NCBI GenBank assembly: GCA_016716365.1
Contig: JADJWM010000006.1
Location: 124,001-188,000, forward strand
Direction: 5' to 3'
From: Chloracidobacterium sp.
Lineage (GTDB): Bacteria; Acidobacteriota; Blastocatellia; Pyrinomonadales; Pyrinomonadaceae
Length of the DNA stretch: 64,000 bases
A program made the position numbers and the translations under genes. Shown piece by piece: positions 8,882 to 17,988 of this stretch. Position 1 is the first letter of the stretch. Each line of letters starts with the position of its first letter. The notes beneath the pieces are model-generated. The model was not told the origin of the DNA and ran no database searches. It saw nothing but the letters and a program-made list of their open reading frames with translations.

Positions 8882-9747
8882 AGATCCTGATCACGGGTGC
8901 GAACGGTATGGTCGCCAGGGCCGCGGCGAACCTCAGCCGCGAACTTGGCGATGAGGTCGCCGCACTTTCGCGTGCCGAACTCGATATTTCGCGGGCGGAT
9001 GCCGTTCTCGACGCCGTCGCGGGCTTCGGTCCCGACGCTGTCATCAATTGTGCCGCCTTCACCGACGTGGACGGTGCCGAAGCCGATCCCTCTGCGTGCT
9101 TTGCCGCAAATTCGGCCGGCGTTGAAAACCTCGCTGCCGCATGCCGGTCGTCCGGTTCGGCCTTCGTGACCATCTCCACCGACTACGTTTTCGATGGCTC
9201 GAAGAAAGGCTTCTACACCCAGAGGGACACGCCCAGGCCGCAAGGTGTCTATGCATCAGCTAAGCGTGATGGCGAGATCCGGGCGTTTGCGGCGTATCCG
9301 CGGTCCATCATCGTGCGTTCGGGCTGGATATTCGGCGAGAACGGCAGAAACTTTCTCAGCGTCATCCCGGATCGCCTTCGGGCCGGCGACAACCTGACCC
9401 CGATAGCCGATTCTTTCGGCACGCCGACCTATACCCCCGATCTTGCTCTCCGGCTCAGGGAACTTGCCGAGGCCGATCTGCCCGGCGTTTATCATGTCGT
9501 AAATGCCGGCGATGGCTGCAGTTACCTCGAATTTGCGGAGAAGGTTTGCGAGATCGGCGGATTCGATAAAAGCCTGCTTCAGCCCGCCTCGTTCGCCGAC
9601 CTTCAGCGTCCCGCTCCCCGCCCGGTGAGTTCAAAGCTCGCCTGCCTGATCAGTGAAAAACTTGGCTTTCAGCCGCTTCGGCCCTGGGAAAATGCTCTCG
9701 CGGAGTTCGTGACGGCCGGATCCGGCCGGGATGGTCGGGTGGTCTGA
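8878..9747 (+). CDS. rmlD: dTDP-4-dehydrorhamnose reductase
   Basis: 289-aa reductase for the last step of dTDP-L-rhamnose synthesis (NADPH-dependent reduction of the 4-keto group). The ATG at 8878 overlaps the rmlB stop (ATGA) and opens with KILITGANGMVARAAA, the nucleotide-binding loop. Family motifs visible: INCAAFTDVDGAEADP (close to the RmlD NAAAYTAVDKAE signature), STDYVFDGSKKGFY with the catalytic Ser/Thr, RPQGVYASAKRDGE containing YxxxK, and RSGWIFGENGRNFL. Length matches the family. With rmlB it forms a two-gene operon whose product feeds rhamnose-containing surface polysaccharide, consistent with the co-polymerase/tyrosine kinase encoded convergently at 9928. Confidence 0.93.
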   Translation: MKILITGANGMVARAAANLSRELGDEVAALSRAELDISRADAVLDAVAGFGPDAVINCAAFTDVDGAEADPSACFAANSAGVENLAAACRSSGSAFVTISTDYVFDGSKKGFYTQRDTPRPQGVYASAKRDGEIRAFAAYPRSIIVRSGWIFGENGRNFLSVIPDRLRAGDNLTPIADSFGTPTYTPDLALRLRELAEADLPGVYHVVNAGDGCSYLEFAEKVCEIGGFDKSLLQPASFADLQRPAPRPVSSKLACLISEKLGFQPLRPWENALAEFVTAGSGRDGRVV

Positions 9748-9927
9748 TCGGTGTGCCAGGCGCCGCAAAATCGCCGAAAGTGATCTGTCTGACCTTCGCA
9801 ACGGGGCGCTCTTGAAGGGTGGTATACACCGGCATCCCGGCTCGCAATGAGCCAGGCCGCGAACTATTTCAAGAATATTAGGTATAGGTTTGTGACCGCG
9901 AGAAAAGCCTCCCGAAAGGCGGCCATC

Positions 9928-12447
9928 CTATGCTCCGGTCGATTTATGGCCGGAGCCGGTCTCTTCGAAATACGGCGTCGCCGTATCGGCCTCGCTCTTG
10001 CCGTAGTAATCGTAGTATCCGGAACCGTAGTAATCGTACTCGATCGAGTTCGACCTTACGCCGTTCAGCACCACGCCGTAGATCCGGGCACCGATGTTCC
10101 CTAGCCGCTGCTTGAACCGCCGCATCAGGTGCATCGAGCTCTTTCCGGCCATCGCTACGATCACCACGCCGTCCACCAGCGTCGAAAGGATCGCAGCGTC
10201 GGTGAACGAAATGGCCGGCGGCGAATCGATGATCACGTGTTTGTAACGGCCTTTCAGGAACTGCAGAAGCTTCTTCATTTCGTCCGAGCTGAGCAGTTCC
10301 GCCGGGTTCGGCGGGATCGGGCCGCTGGTGATCACACGCAGTTTCGGCAGGCCCTTGCAGCGTTTGATCAGGTGGTCGGTGTTCGGCTCGCCTGACAGAT
10401 AATTGGTCAGCCCGGCCGCATTCTCCATGTCGAAATACGAATGCACCCGCGGCCGCCTCAGGTCGCAATCGATTATCACGACGTCGACATCGGACTGAGC
10501 AAGCGTGATGGCCGTATTGATCGCGGTCGTCGTTTTACCCTCCGACGGCTGCGACGACGTGACAAGGATTGTCTGTGGCGGTTTGCCCGCCGACGAGAAG
10601 AGCAGCGATGTCCGCAAGTGCCGGTATGCTTCCGCCATCGGCGAATTTCGCTCCTCGAGCGTGACGATGCTCGTGGCCGGCACCTCGCCTCCGTTCTTCG
10701 ACACGAGCGACAACCTTCGCCTTTCGGTCACGTTGTGGTGCGGGATAAGTGCCAGGGTCGGCAGGCCCAGATGACGCCCGATGTCGTCCGAGGTCTTGAC
10801 CGAATCGTCGAGGTAATCCATCAGGAACGCCAGCCCTATGCCGGCCCCGAGCGAAAGCAGGAACGCGATCAGGATGTTCCTGGTCCTCTTCGGCCCGACC
10901 GGGCCCGACGGCGCCATCGCATAGGCGGGGATCTTGATGTTGTCCGGGCTGCTGTTGGCGATCGCAAGTTCCTGCTCTTTCACCCTCTGGCGATACGTGT
11001 CGAGCAGGTTCCGGTTGGTTTCGATGCTGCGTTTGAGCGTGGTCAGGCGCGTCTCGGCGACACCCTGATCGCTTGCAAGGGCTGCTTCCCGTTCATAGGC
11101 CGCTTTCGCCTGCGCCTCTTCCCGGCGTTTCGAGTCGAGCAGCGATCCCATTTGGACGATGGCTCCATTGATTGCATCCTTGTTGAGTGTCTGCTTATCG
11201 CGGTCGATTATTGCCGAGACTTCCTTCTCTGTCTTTTCGCGCGCCGCTCTAAGAGCGGCGATACGCTCATCCTTCTTCTTAACCTCCGAGTATTCTTCAG
11301 TGTATTTGACAAGCAGTTCGGCCCTTTCGGTTTCGGCCTGCTGGATCTGCTTGTCGATGTTGCGGATGTCGTCCTGCAGTTTCGCCCTTCGCTCGATTCC
11401 CTGTCGAATGGCGTCCTGATAGATCTTGTTCTCGGTGAGTTCAGGGATGGTATCTCCTTGGCCCCTAGCATTGGCGGCAAGAGCGGCGTTGTAACGCGTC
11501 TCGAGAGAGCGTCGTTCTTCCATCACCTTCATCCAAGTCTCGCTCAAGCCCTGCAGCCGTCTCGCAAGAAGCTCCTGTCCCTTTTCCATCAAGGGAAGCA
11601 TTTCCTGCCGCATCAGGGCGATCTGTTCGGCCTCCTGATCGCCTATCGTTTTCTCCAATTCGACGATCGATCGCTCGAGGTCATCCTTCGCCTGTTTCGC
11701 TCCCGCGGTCTCGCGCTCGGCATCCTGTGCCTTAAAGATCTCGGCAACCCTGTTCGTGACGTTGGCCGCAAGCGCCGCATTCGTCGTTGTGATCGTCACA
11801 TCCACCAGGTTCGTTCTTTCCCGCTGCGAGACCGAGAGCCGTCCGGCTAGCATTCCCGCGTAGATCTGGGCGCGCCGTTCCTCCTCCGGCGGAAGGGCTT
11901 CTTTCGCCTTAGTGTCAAAATCCGCGGGGAGTTCCGAGATCACAGGAAGCAGACCCGCCGACTCTGCATCGCCCTTTTCGCTCGAAAAGATCGATTTGAA
12001 CATCGAACCAAAGCCCCTTGACGGGTCCTCGAAGAGGTCCGGATCCTTTTGAAGCCCGAGGCTGACGACCACGTCGTACATCAGGTCGGCATTCTGAAGG
12101 AGTTTTAGCTGGGTGTTGTAGTAATTTACGTCGTTCCCGAAATTGATATTGATCGAATCCTTTGACGTCACTTTCGGACGCCGCGGCTCGATCAGCATCT
12201 GGGTCGTCGCCATGTACTCTGACGGCAGCTTGTACATATAGAACGCCGCCGCCGCCGTGACCAATATCGTCAGGGTCAGGATCCACGGCAGCCGTTTAAG
12301 GATGACGTCCGCGTACTGCTTGATCGTTCGGCGGCTCTCGAGGCCCTCGTCGTCATAATAGGGCGAGTAGGCCGGCAGATAATCTCCGGACGAGGGCCGC
12401 AACGAAACTTCTTTTGGTAGCGGCGTTAACCGCCGATCTTCTTCCAT
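9928..12447 (-). CDS. Polysaccharide co-polymerase with BY-kinase domain (Wzz/Wzc type)
   Basis: 839-aa inner-membrane protein controlling polysaccharide chain length and export, with an autophosphorylating tyrosine kinase. Start taken at ATG 12447 (MEEDRRLTPLP); an upstream in-frame ATG at 12579 lies before the likely promoter. Residues about 45-75 contain the first membrane segment (ILTLTILVTAAAAFYMY) and the Wzz domain; residues 210-470 are long coiled coil (ERSIVELEKTIGD, DDIRNIDKQIQQAETERAELL); a second membrane segment lies near 525. The kinase has Walker A SSQPSEGKTTTA (about 627-640), Walker A' VVIIDCDLRRPR and Walker B HVIIDSPP. The tail has a tyrosine cluster (YDYYGSGYYDYYG), the autophosphorylation site. 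A cognate phosphatase and polymerase are not in the window. Confidence 0.93.
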   Translation of the reverse strand: MEEDRRLTPLPKEVSLRPSSGDYLPAYSPYYDDEGLESRRTIKQYADVILKRLPWILTLTILVTAAAAFYMYKLPSEYMATTQMLIEPRRPKVTSKDSININFGNDVNYYNTQLKLLQNADLMYDVVVSLGLQKDPDLFEDPSRGFGSMFKSIFSSEKGDAESAGLLPVISELPADFDTKAKEALPPEEERRAQIYAGMLAGRLSVSQRERTNLVDVTITTTNAALAANVTNRVAEIFKAQDAERETAGAKQAKDDLERSIVELEKTIGDQEAEQIALMRQEMLPLMEKGQELLARRLQGLSETWMKVMEERRSLETRYNAALAANARGQGDTIPELTENKIYQDAIRQGIERRAKLQDDIRNIDKQIQQAETERAELLVKYTEEYSEVKKKDERIAALRAAREKTEKEVSAIIDRDKQTLNKDAINGAIVQMGSLLDSKRREEAQAKAAYEREAALASDQGVAETRLTTLKRSIETNRNLLDTYRQRVKEQELAIANSSPDNIKIPAYAMAPSGPVGPKRTRNILIAFLLSLGAGIGLAFLMDYLDDSVKTSDDIGRHLGLPTLALIPHHNVTERRRLSLVSKNGGEVPATSIVTLEERNSPMAEAYRHLRTSLLFSSAGKPPQTILVTSSQPSEGKTTTAINTAITLAQSDVDVVIIDCDLRRPRVHSYFDMENAAGLTNYLSGEPNTDHLIKRCKGLPKLRVITSGPIPPNPAELLSSDEMKKLLQFLKGRYKHVIIDSPPAISFTDAAILSTLVDGVVIVAMAGKSSMHLMRRFKQRLGNIGARIYGVVLNGVRSNSIEYDYYGSGYYDYYGKSEADTATPYFEETGSGHKSTGA

Positions 12448-12484
12448 AACAACCGAGAACTTAATAATTAGAGCGCAAACTTGG

Positions 12485-12490
12485 TTTATA
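12485..12490 (-). promoter_or_regulatory. Candidate extended -10 for the Wzc-like gene
   Basis: Read on the minus strand, TGGTATAAA ends here (extended -10 with one mismatch). Initiation near 12478 would give a leader of about 30 bases before ATG 12447. No clear -35 is present. Inference from motif and position only. Confidence 0.3.
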
Positions 12491-12582
12491 CCATAGTCCG
12501 GCCTTTTTTTACACACATTTCCCGGCCTGGGGGCTCCGAGATCGGCGCCGTTGGGGGCGTGATGGGCCCGGGTATGCACGCT

Positions 12583-12610
12583 TTGAGGGCCGCCTGCCCG
12601 ATTGTATAAT
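12583..12610 (+). promoter_or_regulatory. Candidate sigma70 promoter of the 1314-aa oxidoreductase gene
   Basis: TTGAGG (12583-12588) and TATAAT (12605-12610) are separated by 16 bases. Initiation near 12617 gives a leader of about 37 bases before ATG 12654. The -10 matches the consensus exactly; the -35 matches 4 of 6. Confidence 0.5.
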
Positions 12611-12653
12611 TAAAGTTTGCCCTTTAAGGCTTTAGGGTGATAGACGGCTATTT

Positions 12654-15600
12654 ATGTCTTCAAGTTCCGGAAATCCTTTCGTTTCAGGCGTCGATTCCTC
12701 AGATCACGACTTCGATCTCGGGATCGTCGGTTTCAAATACTCAGATCTTTTCGATCCGGTCAGGCTGAAGGACCTGGCCGAAAAGTTCTATGCCGAACTC
12801 GAGTCCAAGAGCCCTTTGATCCACAGTTCGCTGGTCGAGTACATCGCCGCTGAAGGAACAAACCTCGAGAAGAGGGCGGAATCGCAGCTCTTGACGGACG
12901 CCGCTCCGTACCTTTCGGATTTCATCGCAAGAATGTTCGGCATCTCGAACGAACGCGAGGCTCTCGAAAGGGAGATCATCGAACAGGACCCGATCTGGAA
13001 GTACAAGTTCTTCGTCCAGCGGCGGGCGATCAAGCAATTCAAGGAAGCCGTCGCCGATACGGTCAGGTCGACCGAACTCGATCAGGCAGTAAAGGACCTT
13101 CGGCTTCGTGTTTTCGACGAAACGCTCGTGCACGACGATGAGCTTGCGACCGCAATGGTCGCGTCACGCCTTCTCGAAGCCGAAGAGGGCCTTGCAAAGG
13201 ACGGCGAACCGACGGCAGAGGTGCTCGATACCGTCAACAAGCTGAAGAAAGCGATCGACACCTTCAGCGAAAAGGCATTCGGTAAATTGTTTACGGAGAA
13301 TGTTCTGAAGATCGACGAGACCGGCGACCTGCTGATCGTAAAGGCTGCCCTCACGTTGATGGAGGAGTGGTCGGCCGACCAGTTCCACAAGAAACAGAAA
13401 CGCTGGGCGGCGTTCAAGGTCCCGCATGCGTTGGATTACCAGAACCTGGTCCATCTGATCCACCCGGAGCCGAAGCTTCACAACATCATGCGCGGTAAGC
13501 CCGCTGAGCTTCGTCGACGCGACGGATTCAAGCTGACGGACGAACGCGGGACCATGCGCGACGCTCTCTACGAGATCGACTACTGCATGATCTGCCACGA
13601 GCGCGACAAGGATGCATGCCGAACTGGTCACTTCGAAAAGGATGGCACGGTCAAGCGAAACCCGCTCGGCATCAAGACCGAAGGATGCCCGCTGGACGAA
13701 CGCATCTCCGAGATGCACCTTTTGAAAAAGCAGGGCGACCCGATCGGCTCGCTTGCTATCGTGACCATCGATAATCCGATGTGCGCCGGCACCGGCCACC
13801 GCATCTGCAACGACTGCATGAAGGGCTGCATTTTCCAGAAGCAGGAGCCCGTCAACATCCCGCTTGCCGAAACGCATACGCTGACGGACGTGCTCAACCT
13901 TCCTTATGGCTTTGAGATCTACAGCCTGTTGACGCGATGGAGTCCCCTGAACGCGAAACGCCCCTATCCGCTTCCTTACAACGGGAAGAACATCCTCGTC
14001 GTCGGCCTCGGGCCCGCGGGCTACACGCTCGCGCAATACCTGTTGAACGAGGGATTCGGTGTGATCGGTATCGATGGTCTAAAGATCGAACCGCTGCCCT
14101 CTGAATGGACCGGCCTCTCGCATCTGGCTCCGGCTAACGGCTCCAAGCCTACAGCTAATGGCTTTTATCCGACTCAGGCCGAATGCCCGAAACCGATCGA
14201 GAACATTAGCGAGATCACCGAAAAGCTCGACGAACGTATCCTCTCGGGCTTTGGCGGCGTTTCCGAATACGGCATCACGGTCCGCTGGGACAAGAACTTC
14301 CTGACGATGGTCCAGCTCATGCTGACCCGCCGCAAGCGGTTCCGGGCATACGGCGGGATCCGTTTCGGCGGCACCGTCACCATCGAAGACGCGTGGAATT
14401 TCGGTTTCGATCACATCGCCATCGCCACCGGTGCAGGGCGGCCGACGATCGTCCCGATGAAGAACAACCTGATCCGCGGTATCCGCCAGGCGTCGGACTT
14501 CCTGATGGCGTTGCAGCTGACCGGGGCGTTCAAGAAAGACACGCTCTCGAACCTTCAGGTGCGGCTGCCGGCCGTAGTGATCGGCGGTGGCCTGACCGGC
14601 ATCGACACGGCGACCGAGCTATTCGCCTACTATCCCGTGCAGGTCGAGAAGATGCTTCAAAAGTGGGAGGACGTCGTCGCCGAATTCGGCGAAGAAGCGG
14701 CGTTTGAAAAGTTTGACGAGGAAGAGCGCGGTGTCCTGAATGAATTCCTGGAACATGGGCGCGCGGTCCGCGAGGAACGCGAGCGTGCTGAACGTTCCGG
14801 CGAGACACCTAATTTCATCCCGCTCGTTCGAAGCTGGGGCGGTGTTTCGCTCGTTTATCGAAAGCGTCTTCAGGACTCCCCTGCCTATCGGCTTAATCAC
14901 GAAGAGGTTCAGAAAGCTTTAGAGGAAGGCATCGATTTCGTCGAATGTATGAACCCGGTGGAGGCCGTCCCCGATGAATTCAACGCGGTCAAGGCGCTGA
15001 AATTCGAGCGGCTCGAATATGTCGCTGAGACCGGCAAATTCGACAAAACGGGTGAGCTGCACGAATTCCCTGCCCGTACCGTTTGCGTCGCGGCGGGAAC
15101 CTCGCCGAATGTGATCTACGAGAAAGAGATGCCGGGAACGTTCCAGCTCGACGAATGGCGGCAGTTCTTCCAACCGTACCGGTTGACGAAGGACGGGCAA
15201 GGTAAATTCCACGCGGTGCCGGCCGAAAAGGGCGAAACAGGCTTTTTCACATCATACGAGCACGAGGGAAAATTCATCTCCTACTACGGCGACAATCATC
15301 CGAAATATGCCGGTAACGTCGTTAAGGCGATGGCTTCGGCAAAGGACGGTTATGAACGTATTGTCGAGCTTTTCGCCGGTGAACTCGCCGCAGAAGGAGG
15401 CTCCCCTCCTTACGAAGGAGGGGTGGCATCCGCATCGTCTTTTGATGCGGATGCCGGGGTGGTTCTCTCCACCCCGGGCCGAGTTCAACTGAAACCACTC
15501 TCAGATCGCGACGGAGAGAACCACCCCGTCCCGGCAGAAAACGCCGGTCCACCCCTCCTTCGTAAGGAGGGGAGCTTTGAGCGGCTCGTCGCTACGCTCG

Positions 15601-16598
15601 ACGAACAGCTCCGGGCCTACGTCGTCAGGGTCGAACGGCTGACACCGACGATCGTCGACGTCGTCGTCAAAGCCCCGCTTCAGGCACGTAAATTCCGGCC
15701 CGGCCAGTTTTATCGGCTGCAGAATTTCGAGACCTCGGCTCCGATTGTCGACGGCACTCGGCTTCTGATGGAGGGCCTCGCCTTAACCGGTGCGTGGGTC
15801 GACGAAGAGAAGGGCCTGCTGTCGATGATCGTTCTCGAAATGGGAACGTCGTCCCGGCTCTGCTCGCTGCTGAAGGAAGGCGAAGAGGTCCTCGTGATGG
15901 GCCCGACCGGCACGCCGACCGAGATCCCGATCAACGAAACCGTCCTGCTTGCCGGCGGCGGCCTTGGCAACGCCGTGCTTTTCTCGATCGCCCGTGCCCT
16001 TCGCGAAAACAACAACCACGTCATCTACTTTGCTGGCTACAAGCAGGGCGAGGATCTGTTTAAGCGGCAGGAGATCGAGAAGGCCACCGATCAGGTCATC
16101 TGGGCCACCGATGCCGGCAAAGAGATCCGCCCGATGCGGCCGCAGGATTCGCATTTCCGCGGCAACATCGTCCAGGCGATGGTCGCTTATGCCGAAGGCC
16201 GCTTCGGCCAGACCCGACTAAGTTTGAACGACGTTGACCGGATCATCGCGATCGGCTCCGACCGAATGATGAACGGCGTACGCGAGGCCCGTCACACGTT
16301 CCTGAAACCGTACCTGAAACAGGAGCACGTCGCTATCGGCTCGATCAACTCGCCCATGCAGTGCATGATGAAGGAGGTCTGCGCCCAATGCCTGCAGCGC
16401 CACGTCAACCCGCACACCGGCGAAGAGTTCTTCGTTTTCTCGTGCTTCAACCAGGACCAGCACCTTGATTTCGTCGATTTCAAAAACCTCAACGACCGCC
16501 TCCGCGCCAACAGCATTCAGGAAAAATTGACGAATCTCTGGCTCGACCAGGCTTTCGGACGTGAGGACTTCAAGAGGCTTTACGGCCAGTCAGTGTAG
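12654..16598 (+). CDS. Multidomain FAD/Fe-S pyridine-nucleotide oxidoreductase (GltD-like plus PyrK-like)
   Basis: 1314-aa cytoplasmic flavoprotein. Residues about 300-430 contain a cysteine-rich region (CMICHERDKDAC, GCPLDE, CAGTGHRICNDCMKGC), like the N-terminal Fe-S domain of GltD/PreT. Residues 440-500 carry an FAD-binding GxGPAG motif (ILVVGLGPAGYTLAQYLL), and near 635 a second Rossmann motif (VVIGGGLTGIDTATELF) for NAD(P)H. After an unusual linker (residues 916-975, encoded by a palindromic repeat) a ferredoxin reductase/PyrK-like domain follows: RKFRPGQFYRL for FAD, LLAGGGLGNAVLFSIARAL for NAD(P), and a CMMKEVCAQC...SCF cluster like the PyrK [2Fe-2S] site. The first 290 residues have no motif I recognise. 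This arrangement suggests electron bifurcation or transhydrogenation, but the substrate is unknown. It ends at a hairpin terminator (16605-16627). Confidence 0.85.
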   Translation: MSSSSGNPFVSGVDSSDHDFDLGIVGFKYSDLFDPVRLKDLAEKFYAELESKSPLIHSSLVEYIAAEGTNLEKRAESQLLTDAAPYLSDFIARMFGISNEREALEREIIEQDPIWKYKFFVQRRAIKQFKEAVADTVRSTELDQAVKDLRLRVFDETLVHDDELATAMVASRLLEAEEGLAKDGEPTAEVLDTVNKLKKAIDTFSEKAFGKLFTENVLKIDETGDLLIVKAALTLMEEWSADQFHKKQKRWAAFKVPHALDYQNLVHLIHPEPKLHNIMRGKPAELRRRDGFKLTDERGTMRDALYEIDYCMICHERDKDACRTGHFEKDGTVKRNPLGIKTEGCPLDERISEMHLLKKQGDPIGSLAIVTIDNPMCAGTGHRICNDCMKGCIFQKQEPVNIPLAETHTLTDVLNLPYGFEIYSLLTRWSPLNAKRPYPLPYNGKNILVVGLGPAGYTLAQYLLNEGFGVIGIDGLKIEPLPSEWTGLSHLAPANGSKPTANGFYPTQAECPKPIENISEITEKLDERILSGFGGVSEYGITVRWDKNFLTMVQLMLTRRKRFRAYGGIRFGGTVTIEDAWNFGFDHIAIATGAGRPTIVPMKNNLIRGIRQASDFLMALQLTGAFKKDTLSNLQVRLPAVVIGGGLTGIDTATELFAYYPVQVEKMLQKWEDVVAEFGEEAAFEKFDEEERGVLNEFLEHGRAVREERERAERSGETPNFIPLVRSWGGVSLVYRKRLQDSPAYRLNHEEVQKALEEGIDFVECMNPVEAVPDEFNAVKALKFERLEYVAETGKFDKTGELHEFPARTVCVAAGTSPNVIYEKEMPGTFQLDEWRQFFQPYRLTKDGQGKFHAVPAEKGETGFFTSYEHEGKFISYYGDNHPKYAGNVVKAMASAKDGYERIVELFAGELAAEGGSPPYEGGVASASSFDADAGVVLSTPGRVQLKPLSDRDGENHPVPAENAGPPLLRKEGSFERLVATLDEQLRAYVVRVERLTPTIVDVVVKAPLQARKFRPGQFYRLQNFETSAPIVDGTRLLMEGLALTGAWVDEEKGLLSMIVLEMGTSSRLCSLLKEGEEVLVMGPTGTPTEIPINETVLLAGGGLGNAVLFSIARALRENNNHVIYFAGYKQGEDLFKRQEIEKATDQVIWATDAGKEIRPMRPQDSHFRGNIVQAMVAYAEGRFGQTRLSLNDVDRIIAIGSDRMMNGVREARHTFLKPYLKQEHVAIGSINSPMQCMMKEVCAQCLQRHVNPHTGEEFFVFSCFNQDQHLDFVDFKNLNDRLRANSIQEKLTNLWLDQAFGREDFKRLYGQSV
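15400..15575. repeat. In-frame inverted pair of REP units (REPIN-like), family A
   Basis: A 176-bp palindromic element inside the oxidoreductase reading frame. The outer 27-bp arms (15400-15426 and 15549-15575) are perfect inverted repeats with the core CTCCCCTCCTT. Inner 16-bp arms (15455-15470 and 15513-15528; CGGGGTGGTTCTCTCC) are also perfect. Each unit contains its own hairpin, for example a 12-bp stem starting GGCATCCGCATC at 15424-15454. Single units of the same family occur in intergenic DNA at 58081-58139 and 58594-58652. Translated, it adds about 59 residues (SPPYEGG ... PPLLRKEG) between two domains without a stop codon or frameshift. Confidence 0.93.
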
Positions 16599-16604
16599 AT
16601 CGGG

Positions 16605-16627
16605 AACGCGTTTACGCGTTTTCTTTT
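16605..16627 (+). terminator. Hairpin terminator after the oxidoreductase gene
   Basis: AACGCG (16605-16610), loop TTTA, CGCGTT (16615-16620), then TTCTTTT. The stem is short (6 bp) but perfect and the T-rich tail is present. The loop also contains the stop codon of the convergent membrane-protein gene. Confidence 0.6.
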
Positions 16628-17187
16628 GAAACTTTCTCCGAACGAATTCCTCGCACGACGGCCCAACCCATACCGATCAGGCCAGCGTTCCTCGCAAAAC
16701 TTCCGGCGACCTGAAAGATCGCGGGGATCGGCAGTACCGCGACGGCAAGATTGAGTGCCAGTCCCGCGATAAACAGCCACGCCGTCCAAGCCGGAAAGAT
16801 CTTGGCCCGCAGTATGGCGGAACCGAATAACAGCCCTCCGATGACCATCGCGCCTCCATTCAAGGTATAGATCGCTCCTTGTTGGGCGAGCAGCAGGGAA
16901 TAGTCGGGAATGTCGGCTTCAAGGGCGGTCAACGTCGTGTGAGCGAAGTAGATGAACGCGAATCCGTAAACAAGGGCACCGAGGAGTCCGCCGATACCGA
17001 TGCGTGGGCGTTGTGCAGCATACAGACCGACCATGATCGTGGGGATCGGAAGGAAAGCGGCATAATTCAGCCATAGCTGGGCGTCCGAAAAACCGCCGCC
17101 CGCCAGCTCGGCAATGTCCGTGGCCGAATGTACCAACGGGGCTGCGATCGCTGCCCATCCGACGAGTTTGCGAACCGGATCATCCAT
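16612..17187 (-). CDS. Uncharacterised polytopic membrane protein
   Basis: 191-aa integral membrane protein that I do not recognise. Five to six hydrophobic segments can be seen: about residues 8-22, 36-58, 65-85, 100-122, 130-152 and 160-180. The pattern (GGLLGALVYGFAFIYFAHTTL, YTLNGGAMVIGGLLFGSAIL, WTAWLFIAGLALNLAVAVLPIP) resembles small DUF4386/DUF998-like or doxX-like membrane proteins of unknown function. Start ATG 17187. It follows the CPBP protease gene with only 3 bases between them, so both form an operon read leftwards; the protease could act on or with it, but nothing in the sequence proves this. Confidence 0.8.
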   Translation of the reverse strand: MDDPVRKLVGWAAIAAPLVHSATDIAELAGGGFSDAQLWLNYAAFLPIPTIMVGLYAAQRPRIGIGGLLGALVYGFAFIYFAHTTLTALEADIPDYSLLLAQQGAIYTLNGGAMVIGGLLFGSAILRAKIFPAWTAWLFIAGLALNLAVAVLPIPAIFQVAGSFARNAGLIGMGWAVVRGIRSEKVSKENA

Positions 17188-17190
17188 TAT

Positions 17191-17988
17191 TTATGTCGCC
17201 GGGCCCACCGACAGGTCATCGGCGACCTCTCTATTTTCGCCGGGCCTGCGACCAATTTGCCAAGCGATAAGGCCGAGCAGCAAAGCCGCCAAACCGTAGC
17301 TGAGGGCGTTGGACCAACCGCGAAGTCCCGGTCCGGCTGCGGCGTTCACAAACCCGAAAGTGTTTACCGAACCATGAAACAGCGTGGCGATCACGACGCA
17401 GAACCTTGTGTTAACGCCAAGAAATGTCAGAATCGCAGAAAGTGAGATCGTGTAAATAACGAAAGCAGCGAACGGACTGCCAAACTGGGGCATGCTCGGC
17501 ATATAGAACAACGGAAGATGCCAAAGCGCCCAGAGCGTGCCGAGAACGACGCTCGACCAAACGGGGCCCAGCCGCGGCAGCAGAAGCGGCATGGCGAAAC
17601 CGCGCCATCCTATCTCTTCGCCGAGGACAAGTACGAACACTATCAGGCCTAGAACGGATATCGGCAGGAATTCGATACTCCCCGTTCCGATGGCGATGTA
17701 TTCCAGCAAACTTCGAAACGCCGATATCGGAAGCGACAACAAAAGCGCGGCCAGGTACCATTTCAACGAGTGCCGCCAGTCCGTAATCCGCACGGCCAGA
17801 TCTCCAAGGGCGGCCCGTCCCGAAGAAAAGGCGACAACGAATGCCGCGGCAGCCGGGCCGCAGAGCGCGACCAGTGCCAGCGGCATTGAATCGGCGGCGA
17901 ACGGCAGCAGCGACCAAGTGAAGACACAGGCCAGTACGAAGAAAACGGCGAAACGCACGCCGGCGGATGATCTGTGCAGAATCTCCAT
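17191..17988 (-). CDS. CPBP-family intramembrane metalloprotease
   Basis: 265-aa membrane protein of the CAAX-protease/bacteriocin-processing (CPBP, Abi) family. Seven to eight hydrophobic stretches are visible. Signature motifs are present: motif 1 LGEEIGWRGFAMPLL with the glutamate pair and arginine (EExxxR) at about residues 123-128, motif 2 ALWHLPLFY with FxxxH-like histidine, and motif 3 LFHGSVNTFGF with the third histidine. These supply the catalytic glutamate and zinc ligands. Length fits the family. It is first gene of a two-gene operon with the membrane protein at 16612. Substrates of such proteases are seldom known. Confidence 0.9.
   Translation of the reverse strand: MEILHRSSAGVRFAVFFVLACVFTWSLLPFAADSMPLALVALCGPAAAAFVVAFSSGRAALGDLAVRITDWRHSLKWYLAALLLSLPISAFRSLLEYIAIGTGSIEFLPISVLGLIVFVLVLGEEIGWRGFAMPLLLPRLGPVWSSVVLGTLWALWHLPLFYMPSMPQFGSPFAAFVIYTISLSAILTFLGVNTRFCVVIATLFHGSVNTFGFVNAAAGPGLRGWSNALSYGLAALLLGLIAWQIGRRPGENREVADDLSVGPAT

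Noticed and set aside
10441..11850. Plus-strand ORF of 469 codons opposite the Wzc-like gene
   Set aside because: The opposite strand has all Wzz and BY-kinase motifs; this ORF is a by-product of high GC.
12448..12579. N-terminal extension of the Wzc-like protein to ATG 12579
   Set aside because: The extension has no family similarity and spans the likely promoter; ATG 12447 fits relatives better.
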